Both the position numbers and the translations under genes were made by a program. Below the pieces are notes generated by a model that had not been told where the DNA came from, ran no database searches, and worked only from the letters and a program-made list of their open reading frames with translations. 64,000 nt of DNA from Brevibacillus sp. (GTDB taxonomy: Bacteria > Bacillota > Bacilli > Brevibacillales > Brevibacillaceae): assembly GCA_017656235.1 (NCBI GenBank), contig JACDOF010000009.1:62001-126000 (forward strand), read 5' to 3'. Of the stretch, positions 9,463 to 17,476 are shown one piece after another (position 1 is the first letter of the stretch; each line of letters starts with the position of its first letter).

Positions 9463-9921
9463 TTAAGGGTTGTCGGACCCGTATTTGCGAATCAACGCAA
9501 TTTGTCCAGCGTGGTGCCCCATGTGATAAATCAGGCGGCCCAGCGCTTCGCGGGGGGTCATCGTCCCGATGGGCGCCTCCACCGGCACATCCCATTTTTC
9601 CGCAGGCAGGGCGTGCATGGAGTTGACCAGATGAGCGTTGGCCTGTTCCATGAACTGCTGGAGCTGTACCAGATCGGTATAGCGGCCATCGTCTTGCACC
9701 GGGCCGATCGTTTGCAGGGTCACATCGTCAGGGAGTTCCCGGCCGAAAAACATCTGGGCAAAGCGATACTCCACTTCCGCGTTGTGGCGAAGCAAAAAGC
9801 CAATGGAATTGGTGCCCGGCAAGAGGCGACAGGAAAGTTCTTCCGGCTTCAAGTCTTCCAATGTACTTTGATAGCGGCTGCGTGCCCTTTGCCAGAGCGG
9901 CAGCAGTTCCATAAAAGACAC
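9463..9921 (-). CDS. DinB-like four-helix-bundle metalloprotein
   Basis: The 152-residue protein has the DinB/YfiT fold pattern: an N-terminal helix, FLLRHNAEVEYR carrying the first metal-binding histidine, and YHMGHHAGQIALIRK at the C-terminus carrying two more. Many members bind Ni or Zn, and some are bacillithiol S-transferases or damage-inducible proteins, but the substrate of this one is unknown. An AAGGAGGGACA ribosome site precedes the ATG at 9921. It is divergent from the thioesterase gene and shares a regulatory region with it. Confidence 0.8.
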   Translation of the reverse strand: MSFMELLPLWQRARSRYQSTLEDLKPEELSCRLLPGTNSIGFLLRHNAEVEYRFAQMFFGRELPDDVTLQTIGPVQDDGRYTDLVQLQQFMEQANAHLVNSMHALPAEKWDVPVEAPIGTMTPREALGRLIYHMGHHAGQIALIRKYGSDNP

Positions 9922-10002
9922 GGGATGTCCCTCCTTCTATTACCAGCCTCAGAATATTCTTATTATAATCGTTTGCGCAGGAAAAAACATCTGCAATCGC
10001 AT

Positions 10003-10020
10003 TGAGTGAATGTTCACTCA
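10003..10020. promoter_or_regulatory. FadR(YsiA)-like operator
   Basis: TGAGTGAATGTTCACTCA is a perfect palindrome (TGAGTGAA/TTCACTCA) around a TG. It closely resembles the Bacillus fatty-acid-degradation repressor FadR (YsiA) site, TGAATGAMTANTCATTCA. It overlaps the -35 position of the promoter whose TATAAT is at 10035-10040. This fits control of the downstream acyl-CoA thioesterase-like gene by long-chain acyl-CoA. Confidence 0.7.
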
Positions 10021-10034
10021 TGAACGTTTGGTGC

Positions 10035-10040
10035 TATAAT
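10035..10040 (+). promoter_or_regulatory. -10 box of the thioesterase promoter
   Basis: A consensus TATAAT lies 38 bases upstream of the ATG. The -35 region (10011-10017) is poor and falls inside the FadR-like palindrome. Confidence 0.6.
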
Positions 10041-10077
10041 GAAAGAAACTGGAATTGCGCAAAAGGGGGGAGTGCGG

Positions 10078-10500
10078 ATGGAACACGTGTTTGAGACGGT
10101 TGTACGTTCGACCGAGGTGGACACGATTGGTCATCTGAACAATGCCAAGTATCTGGAGTACATGGAATGGGGCAGGGTTGACTGGATGTGTCAAAGCGGA
10201 TTGACCCTGGAGGTGCTGAGAGGCCGCGGCATCCTGCCGGTGGTGGTAAACATCAACGTTAACTTTCGCAGGGAGCTTGGAATGGGAGAGCGGGTGAAGG
10301 TCGTCTCCCGACCGCTTCACGGCGGCAACAAGAGCTTTGTCATCCGTCACGAACTGTACAACCAAGCGGGCGAGCTGGCATGCGACGCAGATGTCACGAT
10401 GGTGATGATCGACGCCAATACCCGCCGGGCGACCCAACCTCCGGAAGAAATTAGCCGTCTGTTCACCAATTACGCGTCGGCGGCCGAACAGAATGGATGA
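10078..10500 (+). CDS. Acyl-CoA thioesterase, 4HBT hotdog family
   Basis: The 140-residue protein contains the 4-hydroxybenzoyl-CoA thioesterase signature: STEVDTIGHLNNAKYLEYMEWGRVDW holds the catalytic aspartate and the HLNN hotdog helix start. Family members hydrolyse acyl-CoA thioesters. The ATG at 10078 follows AAGGGGGGAGTG. An in-frame ATG at 10039 lies on the -10 box and is unlikely. A FadR-like operator in the promoter supports a role in fatty-acid turnover. A strong terminator follows. Confidence 0.82.
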   Translation: MEHVFETVVRSTEVDTIGHLNNAKYLEYMEWGRVDWMCQSGLTLEVLRGRGILPVVVNINVNFRRELGMGERVKVVSRPLHGGNKSFVIRHELYNQAGELACDADVTMVMIDANTRRATQPPEEISRLFTNYASAAEQNG

Positions 10501-10580
10501 TATGGCAGCTCGTGGCCGTGCTCGCGGTATAAGCGGCGAGCCAATCGCTCTGGAAGAGACAGATATGGTGGATCGGCAGC

Positions 10581-10606
10581 ACCGGGAGAGAGCTCCCGGT
10601 TTTTTC
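10581..10606 (+). terminator. Intrinsic terminator of the thioesterase gene
   Basis: ACCGGGAG (10581-10588) pairs with CTCCCGGT (10593-10600) over a 4-base loop, followed by TTTTTC. Confidence 0.9.
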
Positions 10607-10618
10607 TATACATACATG

Positions 10619-10647
10619 TTTACAAAGTTTTTTTGATGGGAGATAAT
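10619..10647 (+). promoter_or_regulatory. Promoter of the MFS exporter-SDR operon
   Basis: A TTTACA -35 box (10619-10624) and a GATAAT -10 box (10642-10647) are separated by 17 bases. They lie about 60 bases upstream of the MFS start. Confidence 0.55.
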
Positions 10648-10706
10648 AGAAGGGCGGTTTTACGCGGACGCGGACAAAAGAAAGAGGAGGAGTGAACTAC
10701 GCCGCC

Positions 10707-12125
10707 ATGGGCAGTACCATGACCAGTTCCAAACGAAACATCATCGTTGCGTTGATGACTGCTACGTTTCTGACTGCCATCGACACTACGGTAATCAGTA
10801 CCGCGATGCCAGCCATTGCCCGCGATTTGGGGGGCAGTGAGCTGATTTCGTGGATTTTTTCCATTTATCTGCTGACAACGGCAGTGACGACGCCGATCTA
10901 CGGCAAACTGGCCGATTTGTTCGGACGAAAGCGGATTTTTATCTTTGGCGCATCCGTGTTTCTGATCGGTTCCTTCCTCTGTGGACTGGCCCATTCGATG
11001 GTTCAACTGATGATGTTTCGGGCGATTCAGGGATTGGGAGCAGGGGCCGTGCAGCCGATCACACTGACAATTATCGGAGATGTATTTACCCAGCAGGAGC
11101 GGGCCAGATTGATGGGGCTGTTCGGCGCCATGTGGGGGGTTGCCGGAATTGTCGGGCCTTTGGTCGGCGGCTTTTTTGTCGACTATATTGCATGGCAGTG
11201 GATTTTCTACATCAACATTCCGGTCGGCTTGGTCTCGATTTTGCTGCTTTACCGGTTTTTGCAGGAAAATCTGATACTGCGACAGGTGCACATCGATTAT
11301 GTCGGAGTCGGTCTGTTTACCCTGGGCATCGGGTTGTTTCTGTACACGCTGCTGATGGGCGGGAAACGAAGCGCTTTCGTGCTGGAACCGCTGACGCTGC
11401 TTCTGTTGGGCGCAAGTGTGTTGATTTTCTGGATTTTTTTGCGGGTGGAAAAGCGTGCGGTTGAGCCCATGATGCCGATTCAGCTTTTCCGCCGTCCGAT
11501 GATTGCCGCTTCCCAGGTTCTTTCCTTGCTCCAGGGAGCGGTTTTGATCGGCTCGTCCGCGTATCTCCCGATCTGGATACAGGATGTGCAGGGATATTCC
11601 GCCACCACAGCCGGTCTGGCCGTGCTGCCGATGTCCATCGGCTGGCCGCTCGCCGCCTTCATTGGGGGAAGAATGATGATGAAGTCCGGGTATAAGCTGG
11701 TAACGGTCTTGGGCATGGGGACGCTGGTGATCGCGACATTTTTCCTTTCGCTGTTAACGACGTCCAGCCCGCTGTGGGCGGTTCCGGTTGTTGTGTTCAT
11801 TCTGGGAGTCGGATTTGGCTTTTCCGTTACTTCGTTGACGATTGCGGTGCAGAGCAGTGTCGGCTGGCAGCAGCGGGGGATTGTTACGGGGACCCTGCAG
11901 TTTATGCGTACCATGGGTCAGACAGTGGGTGTCGCGCTTTTGGGCGCCGTGCTCAACTGGTATCTGGCACATGGAGACGATCAATTGTCAGCGGGACTGA
12001 TGAGGGTGTTTCTGTCGATGATGGGTACGGCACTGATCGGGTTTCTTCTCTCCTTGTTGATCCCGCGCGAACAGGAACAACCTGAGCCGGAACTGGCAGC
12101 CGAGAAGTCGGCAGGGGGGAAGTGA
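10707..12125 (+). CDS. MFS multidrug exporter, DHA2 (14-TMS) family
   Basis: About 472 residues with 14 predicted hydrophobic segments place it in the DHA2 drug:H+ antiporter group. It has TFLTAIDTTVISTAMPAIARDLG at helix 1 (the D-T/S-x-I-V-x-x-A-L-P type motif), GKLADLFGRKRIF (motif A) and GIVGPLVGGFF (motif C, typical of exporters). The substrate is unknown. Three starts are in frame: GTG 10692 touches the AGAGGAGG site, ATG 10707 is 16 bases away and ATG 10719 is further. I take 10707, with low certainty. The SDR gene begins 57 bases downstream and may be co-transcribed. Confidence 0.85.
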   Translation: MGSTMTSSKRNIIVALMTATFLTAIDTTVISTAMPAIARDLGGSELISWIFSIYLLTTAVTTPIYGKLADLFGRKRIFIFGASVFLIGSFLCGLAHSMVQLMMFRAIQGLGAGAVQPITLTIIGDVFTQQERARLMGLFGAMWGVAGIVGPLVGGFFVDYIAWQWIFYINIPVGLVSILLLYRFLQENLILRQVHIDYVGVGLFTLGIGLFLYTLLMGGKRSAFVLEPLTLLLLGASVLIFWIFLRVEKRAVEPMMPIQLFRRPMIAASQVLSLLQGAVLIGSSAYLPIWIQDVQGYSATTAGLAVLPMSIGWPLAAFIGGRMMMKSGYKLVTVLGMGTLVIATFFLSLLTTSSPLWAVPVVVFILGVGFGFSVTSLTIAVQSSVGWQQRGIVTGTLQFMRTMGQTVGVALLGAVLNWYLAHGDDQLSAGLMRVFLSMMGTALIGFLLSLLIPREQEQPEPELAAEKSAGGK

Positions 12126-12182
12126 GGTTCAGGAGAAGGACTGTGACAAGAACTTAAGGAATGAGCAAGGGAGGGCAAGCGA

Positions 12183-12929
12183 ATGGAATACCGTGACAAG
12201 GTGGTTATCGTAACCGGTGCCGGAAGAGGCATCGGCAGGTCGGTTGCCCTGGCCTACGCTTCCCGGGGGGCACAAGTGGTTATCGCCGACCGCGATCGGA
12301 CAGTAAGTGAAATAACCATGCAGCTCGCCAAACAAGCCGGGGGCAGGGCAGCGGTCATTCCGACCGACGTCAGTCAGCCGGAACAGATTGTTGATCTGAT
12401 GAAGCAGACGACTGAACGCTTTGGGCGTATTGATGTGTTGATCAACAACGCCGGCGTAAGCGAGTGGAAAGATCCGTATGAACTGACAGTAGAGGAATGG
12501 GATCGGATCCTCAACACCAATTTGCGCTCTGTCTTTTTATGTTCGCGTGAAGCGGCCCGTCAAATGAGGCTGCGTGGTGGAGGCGCGATTGTCAATATCG
12601 CCTCTACACGGGCCCTGATGTCTGAGCCGCATTCGGAAGCGTACGCCGCTTCCAAAGGGGGAATCGTTGCGTTGACTCATGCCCTGGCAGTTTCGCTGGG
12701 GCCTGACGGCATTCGGGTCAACGCAATCAGTCCAGGCTGGATCGAGACGGGAGATTATGATCATCTTCGTCCAGAGGATCACGCCCAACATCCAGCGGGG
12801 CGGGTAGGGAAACCGGACGACATCGCCAGGGCCTGCCTGTTTCTAACCAGCCCTGACAGCGGCTTTATTACCGGAACCAATCTGGTTGTTGACGGGGGCA
12901 TGACGAAAAAGATGATCTATGAGCCATAA
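12183..12929 (+). CDS. Short-chain dehydrogenase/reductase
   Basis: The 248-residue classical SDR has the NAD(P)-binding TGAGRGIG motif near residue 12, NNAG near 88, a catalytic serine in IVNIASTRA, and the catalytic YAASKGG (Y-x3-K) near 153. AIADRD after beta-2 (VVIADRDR) suggests NAD rather than NADP preference. The C-terminal GTNLVVDGGM is typical of the FabG-like group. The substrate is unknown. An AAGGGAGG precedes the ATG. It ends six bases before the convergent GH18 gene, so no separate terminator fits between them. Confidence 0.85.
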   Translation: MEYRDKVVIVTGAGRGIGRSVALAYASRGAQVVIADRDRTVSEITMQLAKQAGGRAAVIPTDVSQPEQIVDLMKQTTERFGRIDVLINNAGVSEWKDPYELTVEEWDRILNTNLRSVFLCSREAARQMRLRGGGAIVNIASTRALMSEPHSEAYAASKGGIVALTHALAVSLGPDGIRVNAISPGWIETGDYDHLRPEDHAQHPAGRVGKPDDIARACLFLTSPDSGFITGTNLVVDGGMTKKMIYEP

Positions 12930-12934
12930 GATTT

Positions 12935-14461
12935 TTACATCACACTTTTTCTGACCACCATCTCTCGCTGCATCATCTCCCAGGTCGCCGGGTCTTCCAT
13001 CCCGAGCCGCCACAAGGCGAGACCACGGATGCCCAGCCGTGCCGCCAGCAGCAGCTTGGCGCGGATTGAGGCGGCGTTTTCAAACCAGACTTCATGTTGG
13101 TTGCCAGCTTCGTCCCGGTAGGAAAACGTCGGGGTTTGTGTCTTTTCATCGAAGCGAACCTGGGCACCGTATCGCTGGGCGCGGTTGACAGCCATCTGAT
13201 ACGTGACATAGGTGTTGCGACCAGTGGTCAGGTTGAAGTCGAATCCAAACACGGAAACGGCAGCGGTAATCTTGGAAGCTGGCATCTTGGTCAAGGTGTG
13301 GCGGACGACACGCTCCATCCACCCGATCGATACGGGCGGGCCTGGAGGACTGCCCGGCCAGCCGTGTTCATTGTAGAGCATGACCACGAATTCGTCGACG
13401 GCGGCACCGATGAGGGCGTAGTCAAATGGAGCGGAAAACGGATTGGTTGGCTGATCAGACGTACGGGCGGGTATGCTTGCCGCATAATAGCAGCCGTGTT
13501 GCTTCAAGGAACGTCCCAGTTCCTGGTAAAAGGCGGTGAGCAGCTGGCGATCTTCCAGATAGACATCTTCAAAATCGATATGTGCCCCGTCGAACCCGTA
13601 TTGCCGGATCAGTTCGATCACGTTGTTGATAAAGGTTTGCCGTGTTTCCGCCGTTCTCAACATGCCGCGGATTACCTGCTTGTTCACCTCTTGATTACCC
13701 CGCTCGTAGAGCAGGTTGTGAATGACGGGCAGCATTTTGACGTTGTGGCGATGCCCGATGTCAACCAGTGATTCCATGTACTCGTCCGTAAACGTAAAAA
13801 ACGTTTCGATCTCGGTTGGATTCTGCCGATCCAGGCGGAAATGAAACAGGCCAATGTCAGAGATAAGTGCCGTGTTCTGGACGAAGGATTGGTACGAACT
13901 GGGCAGCGTCGGACCTTCCTCTTCCGTGTAAAAACCGAGAATTTCCAGAATGGGCCGCCGGCCGCTGTGCGGAACAATGTTGACCAGTTGGCGGGCAATC
14001 CAGCCGCGCCGGCCGTCGTACAGTCGGACCTCTACCCAGTCTTCCGCACCGCCGACGACTGGCAGACGCGCTCCTTTGGCCATTCGGGCGATCACGATTG
14101 TTTCCGTCCCCGGTGCGTTGCGGATGTTGGCCGCTTCCACCCGGACGATCACTTCCGTATAGGCGGGAAGGCGGAGCTGCTGGCCTGCGCGCAGTTCGGG
14201 CGAAGAGAGGCGGTTGAAAAGCATGAGCGCCTCCGGCGTGGTCTCAAACTGTCGGGCCAGTTCATAGAGGGTGTCTCCAGCCTGAACGGTGTACACCTCC
14301 GGACGGGCTGCCGGAATCTGCAGGGTCTGCCCAATGTAAATGGTGGGTGATGTCAGGTTGTTGGCCCGCATCAGTGCTTCCACGGATATCCCATAGCGTC
14401 GGGCGATTTTGTACAGTGAATCGCCCCGTTTGACGCGGTAGATGGTTTGATCATCCGGCAT
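12935..14461 (-). CDS. Spore-type peptidoglycan hydrolase: two LysM, SH3, GH18
   Basis: The 508-residue protein carries LysM repeats at about 7-51 (IYRVKRGDSLYKIARRYG) and 57-101 (VYTVQAGDTLYELARQF), a bacterial SH3 domain at about 108-165 (NIRNAPGTETIV...GRRGWIARQLV), and a GH18 TIM barrel to the end. The GH18 signature FDGAHIDFED keeps the catalytic glutamate. This layout resembles the YaaH/YdhD spore-envelope N-acetylglucosaminidases, with an extra SH3 domain. No signal peptide is seen, as is usual for mother-cell proteins that enter the spore coat. The ATG at 14461 has AAAGGGG upstream. The longer frame to 14545 overlaps the terminator of livJ. Confidence 0.9.
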   Translation of the reverse strand: MPDDQTIYRVKRGDSLYKIARRYGISVEALMRANNLTSPTIYIGQTLQIPAARPEVYTVQAGDTLYELARQFETTPEALMLFNRLSSPELRAGQQLRLPAYTEVIVRVEAANIRNAPGTETIVIARMAKGARLPVVGGAEDWVEVRLYDGRRGWIARQLVNIVPHSGRRPILEILGFYTEEEGPTLPSSYQSFVQNTALISDIGLFHFRLDRQNPTEIETFFTFTDEYMESLVDIGHRHNVKMLPVIHNLLYERGNQEVNKQVIRGMLRTAETRQTFINNVIELIRQYGFDGAHIDFEDVYLEDRQLLTAFYQELGRSLKQHGCYYAASIPARTSDQPTNPFSAPFDYALIGAAVDEFVVMLYNEHGWPGSPPGPPVSIGWMERVVRHTLTKMPASKITAAVSVFGFDFNLTTGRNTYVTYQMAVNRAQRYGAQVRFDEKTQTPTFSYRDEAGNQHEVWFENAASIRAKLLLAARLGIRGLALWRLGMEDPATWEMMQREMVVRKSVM

Positions 14462-14543
14462 GTTCGTTCCCCTTTCTTCACGTATACTCTCTGGTTTAGG
14501 GTATTCGGCATGCCGCCAAACGGTACATTCGCCTGCTGATAAC

Positions 14544-14585
14544 AAAAAAGTGAACAGCCCGACGCTGTCTGGTCGGGCTGTTCAC
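14544..14585 (-). terminator. Intrinsic terminator of the LivJ-like gene
   Basis: A perfect 14-bp stem, GTGAACAGCCCGAC (14550-14563) with its complement at 14572-14585, and an 8-base loop. On the minus strand it is followed by TTTTTT. Confidence 0.93.
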
Positions 14586-14635
14586 GGGTTGGGGCGCCCC
14601 CTGCTCCGCATGGGCAGTACCGCCTCGGGTACAGC

Positions 14636-15865
14636 TTACTCAGCTTTTCCCACGTATACTTTTTCCCCGTTTTCGTACTTGTAGACGAATACTTCCGCGA
14701 ACTCGTTATCCCCTTTGTCATCGAAGGACACTTTCACGAACTGGCCTTGGAAGTCTTTCGTATCATGAATCGCGTTCAGCACTTCTTCGCGGGTCGGTTT
14801 CTTGCCCCCATTTGCCTTGATTGCTTCCAGAACGCCGTTGAGTGTCACGTTCATCGCGTCATAGCCAAACGAGGTGAAGATACCCACTTTGTTGCCGGTT
14901 GCTTGTTCGTATTCCTGAATCCACTTCTTGCCTTCTTCTGTCGCACCGATGTCGCCGACAGTAGAGGTGAAGACAACGCCATCGGCAGCAGGACCGGCAA
15001 TTTTCAGCATGTCGGCCGAGTCAAAGCCGTCGCCGCCCATAAAGTAGCCTTTGAAGCCTTTGTCACGGGCCTGCTTGATCAGGATCCCGGCTTCCGCATA
15101 GTATCCGCCAAAATAGATCATTTCCGGATTGGCAGCCATGACTTGATTGATGACGGCACTGTAATCTTTTTCACCGGGGGTAATCCCTTCGTAGCCAAGA
15201 ATCTGTACGCCGTCCTTTTCAAACTGCTTTTTCACTTCGTCTGCCAGCCCTTGGCCGTACGCCTGATTGTCGTGAATAATGTAAGCCGACTTGACGTTCA
15301 GATTGTTCTTGGCGAAGACGGCCGCTTTGGAGCCCTGCTGATCGTCACGGGCACAAATGCGGTGCACCACTTTTTTGCCTTCTTCGGTCAGGCTGGAACC
15401 GGTGCTGGACGGAGAAACCATCACAAGACCCTCTTGCTCGTATTTGGCCGAAGCGGCAACCGATGCCCCGGTCGTGACGTGTCCGACGACAGCCACAACA
15501 TCAGGATTGGAGATGACCATCTCGGCGATGGAAACCGCCTGTTTCGGGTCGGCCTGGTCGTCTTGCGGCAGCAGCTCTACCTCAAAGCCCAGTTCCTCAA
15601 AGGCCGCTTTCTTCTGCTGCAGCGCGTATTCTGCCCCTGCTTTGGCCGTGCTTCCATAGTCGGAGGCCGATCCGGAGAGCGGTCCTACCGATGCGATCAC
15701 AATTTTTTCTTTGCCTTGTCCGGCGCTGTCAGAGCCTCCGCTTTGCTCCTGTGAAGGGGTGTCCGCTCCGTTGGACGCATTGTTGGATGCTCCGCCGCAG
15801 CCCGCCAGCATCGTGCCAACCGCCAGGACGGCACTCAGGAAGGCCAGTTTTGCTTGTTTTTTCAT
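14636..15865 (-). CDS. livJ: Branched-chain amino-acid ABC transporter substrate-binding lipoprotein (LivJ-like)
   Basis: The 409-residue protein starts with a lipoprotein signal ending LAGCGG (lipidated cysteine about residue 22), followed by a Ser/Asn/Gly-rich linker. It is a type I periplasmic-binding-protein fold: IVIASVGPLSGSASDYG opens the ligand domain, and VVAVVGHVTTGASVAASAKYEQEGLVMVSPSST is typical of LivJ/Leu-Ile-Val binding proteins. The ATG at 15865 follows GGAGG by about twelve bases. It has its own terminator and no permease or ATPase genes beside it, so it must serve a transporter encoded elsewhere or act as a receptor. Confidence 0.88.
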   Translation of the reverse strand: MKKQAKLAFLSAVLAVGTMLAGCGGASNNASNGADTPSQEQSGGSDSAGQGKEKIVIASVGPLSGSASDYGSTAKAGAEYALQQKKAAFEELGFEVELLPQDDQADPKQAVSIAEMVISNPDVVAVVGHVTTGASVAASAKYEQEGLVMVSPSSTGSSLTEEGKKVVHRICARDDQQGSKAAVFAKNNLNVKSAYIIHDNQAYGQGLADEVKKQFEKDGVQILGYEGITPGEKDYSAVINQVMAANPEMIYFGGYYAEAGILIKQARDKGFKGYFMGGDGFDSADMLKIAGPAADGVVFTSTVGDIGATEEGKKWIQEYEQATGNKVGIFTSFGYDAMNVTLNGVLEAIKANGGKKPTREEVLNAIHDTKDFQGQFVKVSFDDKGDNEFAEVFVYKYENGEKVYVGKAE

Positions 15866-16158
15866 GTGAATTGTGTCCTCCTTTTTCACATTTTTCTTTT
15901 TGCTCGATGATTGTCCCCCGTCTACTCCATGGTGTGAATCTTGGCAGCAGATGAAAAATGGACTTGCTTTTTATTTTAAAAGAAATAGGAAAATTTACAA
16001 GTAACAAAATTTTTAAGTTTTCGATGGAAATCGGCACCAGACAGCGGAGACAGGGAAGTCGGGCAGGGCCGGACGCAGTTTTTATCAGGCATGGGGGATG
16101 TTGTTTGGTAATATACTGGTGCCAAGACTGACAACAATTGGTGGAAGGGGGAGGAAGG
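15866..16158. other. Divergent intergenic region livJ-gltP
   Basis: About 290 bases between the two divergent starts. An AT-rich stretch at 15970-16020 (TTTAAAAGAAATAGGAAAATTTACAAG) probably holds the livJ promoter. I looked for CodY-type and T-box elements and saw no convincing match. Confidence 0.5.
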
Positions 16159-17355
16159 ATGAGACTCAACCTGTTGACCCAAATCCTGGCCGCCTTTGTG
16201 ATCGCCGTCATCGCAGGGGTGGTCTTCGGACCGGCGATCGAAGCGGTAAAACCGCTGGGGGACTTGTTCCTGCGCCTGATCAAGTTTATCATTGTCCCAC
16301 TGGTACTCGCTTCCCTGGTTGTCGGGGTTGTTGGTACCGGGGATCTGTCAAAACTGGGCCGGATAGGGGGCAAAACAATTGTCTATTACCTGTTCACGAC
16401 GGCTGTGGCCGTGACAATGGGGCTGATTGCAGGCAATCTGTTCGCACCCGGGGTTGGCGTCAACCTGCCAGCAGTCAATGCCGATGGGGAACCGTCTGCG
16501 GAAGCAGGGGGGCTGATCGAGACCCTGCTGGCTGTTGTTCCAACCAATCCGTTTGCCGCACTGGTTGAAGGAAACATGCTGCAGCTCATCTTTTTTGCCA
16601 TTTTTCTTGGTTTGGGCATCACGCTGGTTGGGCAGAAGGCGGTGCCTTTGCGCCGCGTGTTTGACGGACTGGCTGAAGTGATGTACAAGCTGACCGGGAT
16701 CGTGATGCGCTTTGCCCCGGTTGGGGTGTTCGGACTGGTTGCGCCGACCGTGGGTACGCACGGAGCATCCATCCTGCTGCCGCTGGCAAAAGTGATTGTG
16801 GCGGTGGGAGTCGGCTGTCTCCTGCACGCCCTGCTCACTTACTCTCTTTCGGTGAAACTGTTCGCGGGCATGAAGCCGTCCACCTTCTTCAAAGGCATCG
16901 CCCCGGCCAGTCTGGTTGCTTTCAGCACGTGCAGCAGTTCCGGTACGCTGCCGATCACCATCAGGAATACAGAGGAGAATCTGGGGGTATCACAGCGGAC
17001 GGCAAGTTTTGTCCTGCCGCTCGGAGCCACGATCAACATGGACGGGACGGCTCTTTATCAGGGGGTATGTGTGCTGTTTGTCGCCCAGTTCTTTGGGTAT
17101 GATTTGTCGCTGGCCGAACAAATTACGGTCATCCTGACCGCTACGCTTGCTTCCATCGGTACGGCGGGTGTGCCCGGAGCCGGTCTTTTGATGCTGACGA
17201 TGGTGCTGAGTTCCGTCAACCTGCCGCTGGAGGGCATTGCCCTGATCGCCGGCATCGACCGCATTCTTGACATGTTTCGGACCGCGGTCAATGTGACCGG
17301 AGACGCGTCTGCGGCGGTGGTGGTGGCTGCTACGGAAGGGGAACTCCGGCAGTGA
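16159..17355 (+). CDS. gltP: Dicarboxylate/amino-acid:cation symporter (GltP/DctA family)
   Basis: The 398-residue membrane protein belongs to the DAACS (SLC1-like) family, which takes up glutamate, aspartate or C4-dicarboxylates with H+ or Na+. Signature elements are LRLIKFIIVPLVLASLVVGV, the serine-rich hairpin AFSTCSSSGTLPITI (HP1), LPLGATINMDGTALYQ (helix 7) and GTAGVPGAGLLMLTMVL (HP2). NMDGTA and the absence of an extended C-terminus fit the glutamate/aspartate or dicarboxylate branch, which cannot be told apart here. The ATG at 16159 has GGGGGAGGAAGG upstream. Confidence 0.9.
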   Translation: MRLNLLTQILAAFVIAVIAGVVFGPAIEAVKPLGDLFLRLIKFIIVPLVLASLVVGVVGTGDLSKLGRIGGKTIVYYLFTTAVAVTMGLIAGNLFAPGVGVNLPAVNADGEPSAEAGGLIETLLAVVPTNPFAALVEGNMLQLIFFAIFLGLGITLVGQKAVPLRRVFDGLAEVMYKLTGIVMRFAPVGVFGLVAPTVGTHGASILLPLAKVIVAVGVGCLLHALLTYSLSVKLFAGMKPSTFFKGIAPASLVAFSTCSSSGTLPITIRNTEENLGVSQRTASFVLPLGATINMDGTALYQGVCVLFVAQFFGYDLSLAEQITVILTATLASIGTAGVPGAGLLMLTMVLSSVNLPLEGIALIAGIDRILDMFRTAVNVTGDASAAVVVAATEGELRQ

Positions 17356-17364
17356 TCGTTTCGC

Positions 17365-17440
17365 AGCGGGCAGTTGTGCATCTTTGCTGGTCAGGCAACA
17401 GCGCGAGCAGGACGATTGGTCCTTTCGGGACACTTTGTCT
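17365..17440 (+). repeat. Structured intergenic repeat, copy A
   Basis: This segment aligns with 52357-52430 at about 60 of 74 positions with one 2-base gap. It can fold as a closing stem (GTG/CAC plus flanking pairs), a first hairpin (TTGCTG...CAACAG), the conserved core GCGAGCAGGAC, and a second hairpin (GTCC-tttcg-GGAC). It lies between the convergent gltP and rlmD genes. The strand is arbitrary. Confidence 0.7.
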
Positions 17441-17445
17441 TCACG

Positions 17446-17472
17446 CTGAACCCCTGACGAACAAGGGTTTTC
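17446..17472 (+). terminator. Probable terminator of gltP
   Basis: AACCC pairs with GGGTT over an imperfect CTGACGAACAA loop region (17448-17468), followed by TTTTC. It is weaker than the others in this window. Confidence 0.45.
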
Positions 17473-17476
17473 AACT

